In this document: positions 62,671-64,000 of the stretch, piece after piece | Numbering within the stretch: the first letter of the stretch is position 1 | How the letters are laid out: each line of letters opens with the position of its first letter | Origin: Diadophis punctatus similis | Lineage: Eukaryota; Chordata; Lepidosauria; Squamata; Dipsadidae | DNA length: 64,000 bases | Direction: 5' to 3' | NCBI GenBank assembly: GCA_023053685.1 | Contig: JALIGW010000001.1 | Location: 228,308,434 to 228,372,433, forward strand | Program-made: the position numbers and the translations under genes | Notes under the pieces: model-generated | Databases searched by the model: none | What the model saw: only the letters and a program-made list of their open reading frames with translations | Told to the model about the DNA's origin: nothing

Positions 62671-62735
62671 AGGGATTCGAACCGCCGAACTGCCGACCTT
62701 TCTGATCGACAAGCTCAGTTCTCCACCTCTGACCT
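62671..62735 (-). mobile_element. tRNA-derived SINE head fragment
   Basis: The words agggattcgaaccgccgaac and gatcgacaagctcagttctc are the inverse of a squamate tRNA-derived SINE head, with B box then A box. Confidence 0.6.
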
Positions 62736-62744
62736 ACAACAAGG

Positions 62745-63040
62745 TTTTAAAAACATTTTTTATTTCTCAGGACCCCTTCCCACCTTTAAAAATTCCGGAG
62801 GACCCCAAAATGAAGTTTTGTTTTTGTGGGTTGTATTTGTCAATATTTATTATATTTAAAATTAAAAGAGTTGCATTTACTGCCATTGCCAATTCTCATA
62901 ACTCTTTGATGGGATTTGAATATTGCATTATTTTTCAACGTAGGCAGGCAAATAACTTTGATTTTGAGGACCTCTAAAAGGATCTTGGGGGAAATCTCTA
63001 GGGGTCTTAATGATGACCCTTTAAGAAATACTGGTCTACA
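62745..63040. mobile_element. Decayed hAT-like element
   Basis: Wording such as ttctcaggaccccttccc near the left and gatgaccctttaagaaatac near the right suggests degraded inverted ends of a hAT MITE. The borders are uncertain. Confidence 0.3.
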
Positions 63041-63499
63041 CCATACTGCCAGTCATACTGACTCTTATTTTACAAGAATAGAATAAACATGAGTCTACTG
63101 ATGGAGAATCCCAATTTATAAATCTTCACAGCTCTCAGGGTTGTAATGAAGACGCAATGACCATATCCAGAGCTAAATCTAGAAACAGTTGGAAAAGATC
63201 ATGTGAAGACTACTAATTTACTAGAAGACCAAACACCCCTTTCACCATCATTTGTGGCCTGGCTGTGGTAGCTGTTCAAGATCTGGTATTGGAGTATGCA
63301 GGGAAAATGAGAGGGAGCCATCAGCCATATCTGATTCATATGATGAATGGGGGATGAGGGGAGTGGCTCAGAAAACCATCCACCAATTGAACTGAAGAAC
63401 TGCTTCAGGAGGCGGAAGCTCTAAAATCCCATCCTCTGCAAGAGATGGGATGCTCTAAAACAGCAGCGTTGTGCCAAAAGCTCCTCCCTTGAATACCAT

Positions 63500-63700
63500 A
63501 CATATTCATAAAGAAGTCTTTGGGATCCCCTTTGGCCTAAAATATTGTGGCCAAGCTCTTTTGATGCCAGGATAGGTACACAGTCCATAGCCCCTGCCCT
63601 ACAGCCTCTTAAAGACCCAGATGACTTCTCTCTTGTCCTCTATTTAGATGACACTACACTATTTGCAGTTGAAGCATCTCCAGCATATGCACCATTTTTA
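63500..63700 (+). pseudogene. Decayed reverse-transcriptase relic
   Basis: One frame at about 63519-63542 reads FGIPFGLK, and another at about 63632-63670 reads LVLYLDDTTLFA. These are the two neighbouring motifs of Ty3-type or retroviral-type reverse transcriptases (PFGLK and YxDD). Stops and a frame change separate them, and spacing is shorter than in an intact domain. It is non-functional. The class is not settled. Confidence 0.4.
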
Positions 63701-64000
63701 GAAAATTGTACAGCTGCAGGTTTACCCATATCAAGCCCAGCCGGTACTGAATGTCAGCGTGTACTGGCTCAGAATCCACTGCCTCTCTATATGCAGCCTA
63801 CTGAATGCAACCCATGAAGGCTATAGCCAGTGTAGCCTCTGCTGGCCTATTGCAGCAGACACACAGCACCAGGCCAGCAGGTAAGGCAACATATACCTGG
63901 GGAATATGCAGATCTTACAGAAATGGGAATTGTTTTTTAATTGTAGGGATGTTCTGATGACCAGGTGCTTCCAGGAGATGACAAGTATGGATGATTTGTG

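Overview
This window is vertebrate nuclear DNA, most likely from a squamate reptile and probably a snake. The evidence is a single spliced gene with long introns embedded in CR1-type LINE 3' ends, tRNA- and 5S-derived SINEs, many short hAT-type elements with 8-bp target duplications, Penelope-like fragments, and long microsatellites including a GATA-type tract. The organism call is an inference from repeat content; no mitochondrial or rRNA marker is present.

Only one protein-coding gene is supported: a tetraspanin of the CD151 type on the + strand. Seven coding exons (28471-28554, 29964-30155, 39554-39628, 43662-43766, 47049-47201, 50363-50449, 54952-55011) join in phase 0 with GT-AG borders at every junction. 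They give a 251-residue protein with four membrane segments, a CCG motif, six cysteines in the large extracellular loop, and juxtamembrane cysteines. A CpG island at about 3360-4400 is the best candidate promoter and non-coding first exon, about 24 kb upstream of the ATG. The 3' UTR runs from 55012 to a poly(A) signal at 57180-57185.

Layout. 1-3360: intergenic DNA with a CR1 3' end, an LTR on the minus strand with the tail of a retroelement ORF, and a 90-bp palindrome. 3360-28452: CpG island and the long first intron, holding hAT elements, CR1 copies, SINEs, a TA-flanked inverted-repeat element and two Penelope-like palindromes. 28453-55011: the coding exons, with introns full of small hAT elements, SINEs and microsatellites. 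55012-57210: 3' UTR. 57237-64000: downstream DNA with hAT elements, a CR1 inside a 5S-derived SINE, a three-level nest (CR1 in hAT in CR1), and a decayed reverse-transcriptase relic.

The most interesting non-gene signals are hammerhead-ribozyme-like cores in two palindromic Penelope-like copies (about 18651-18692 and 27690-27768), insertion nests whose target duplications can be read exactly, microsatellites that start at CR1 3' ends, and a hAT array of alternating inverted units inside a SINE. I found no evidence for a new multi-gene system. Most other open frames are low-complexity or repeat-derived.
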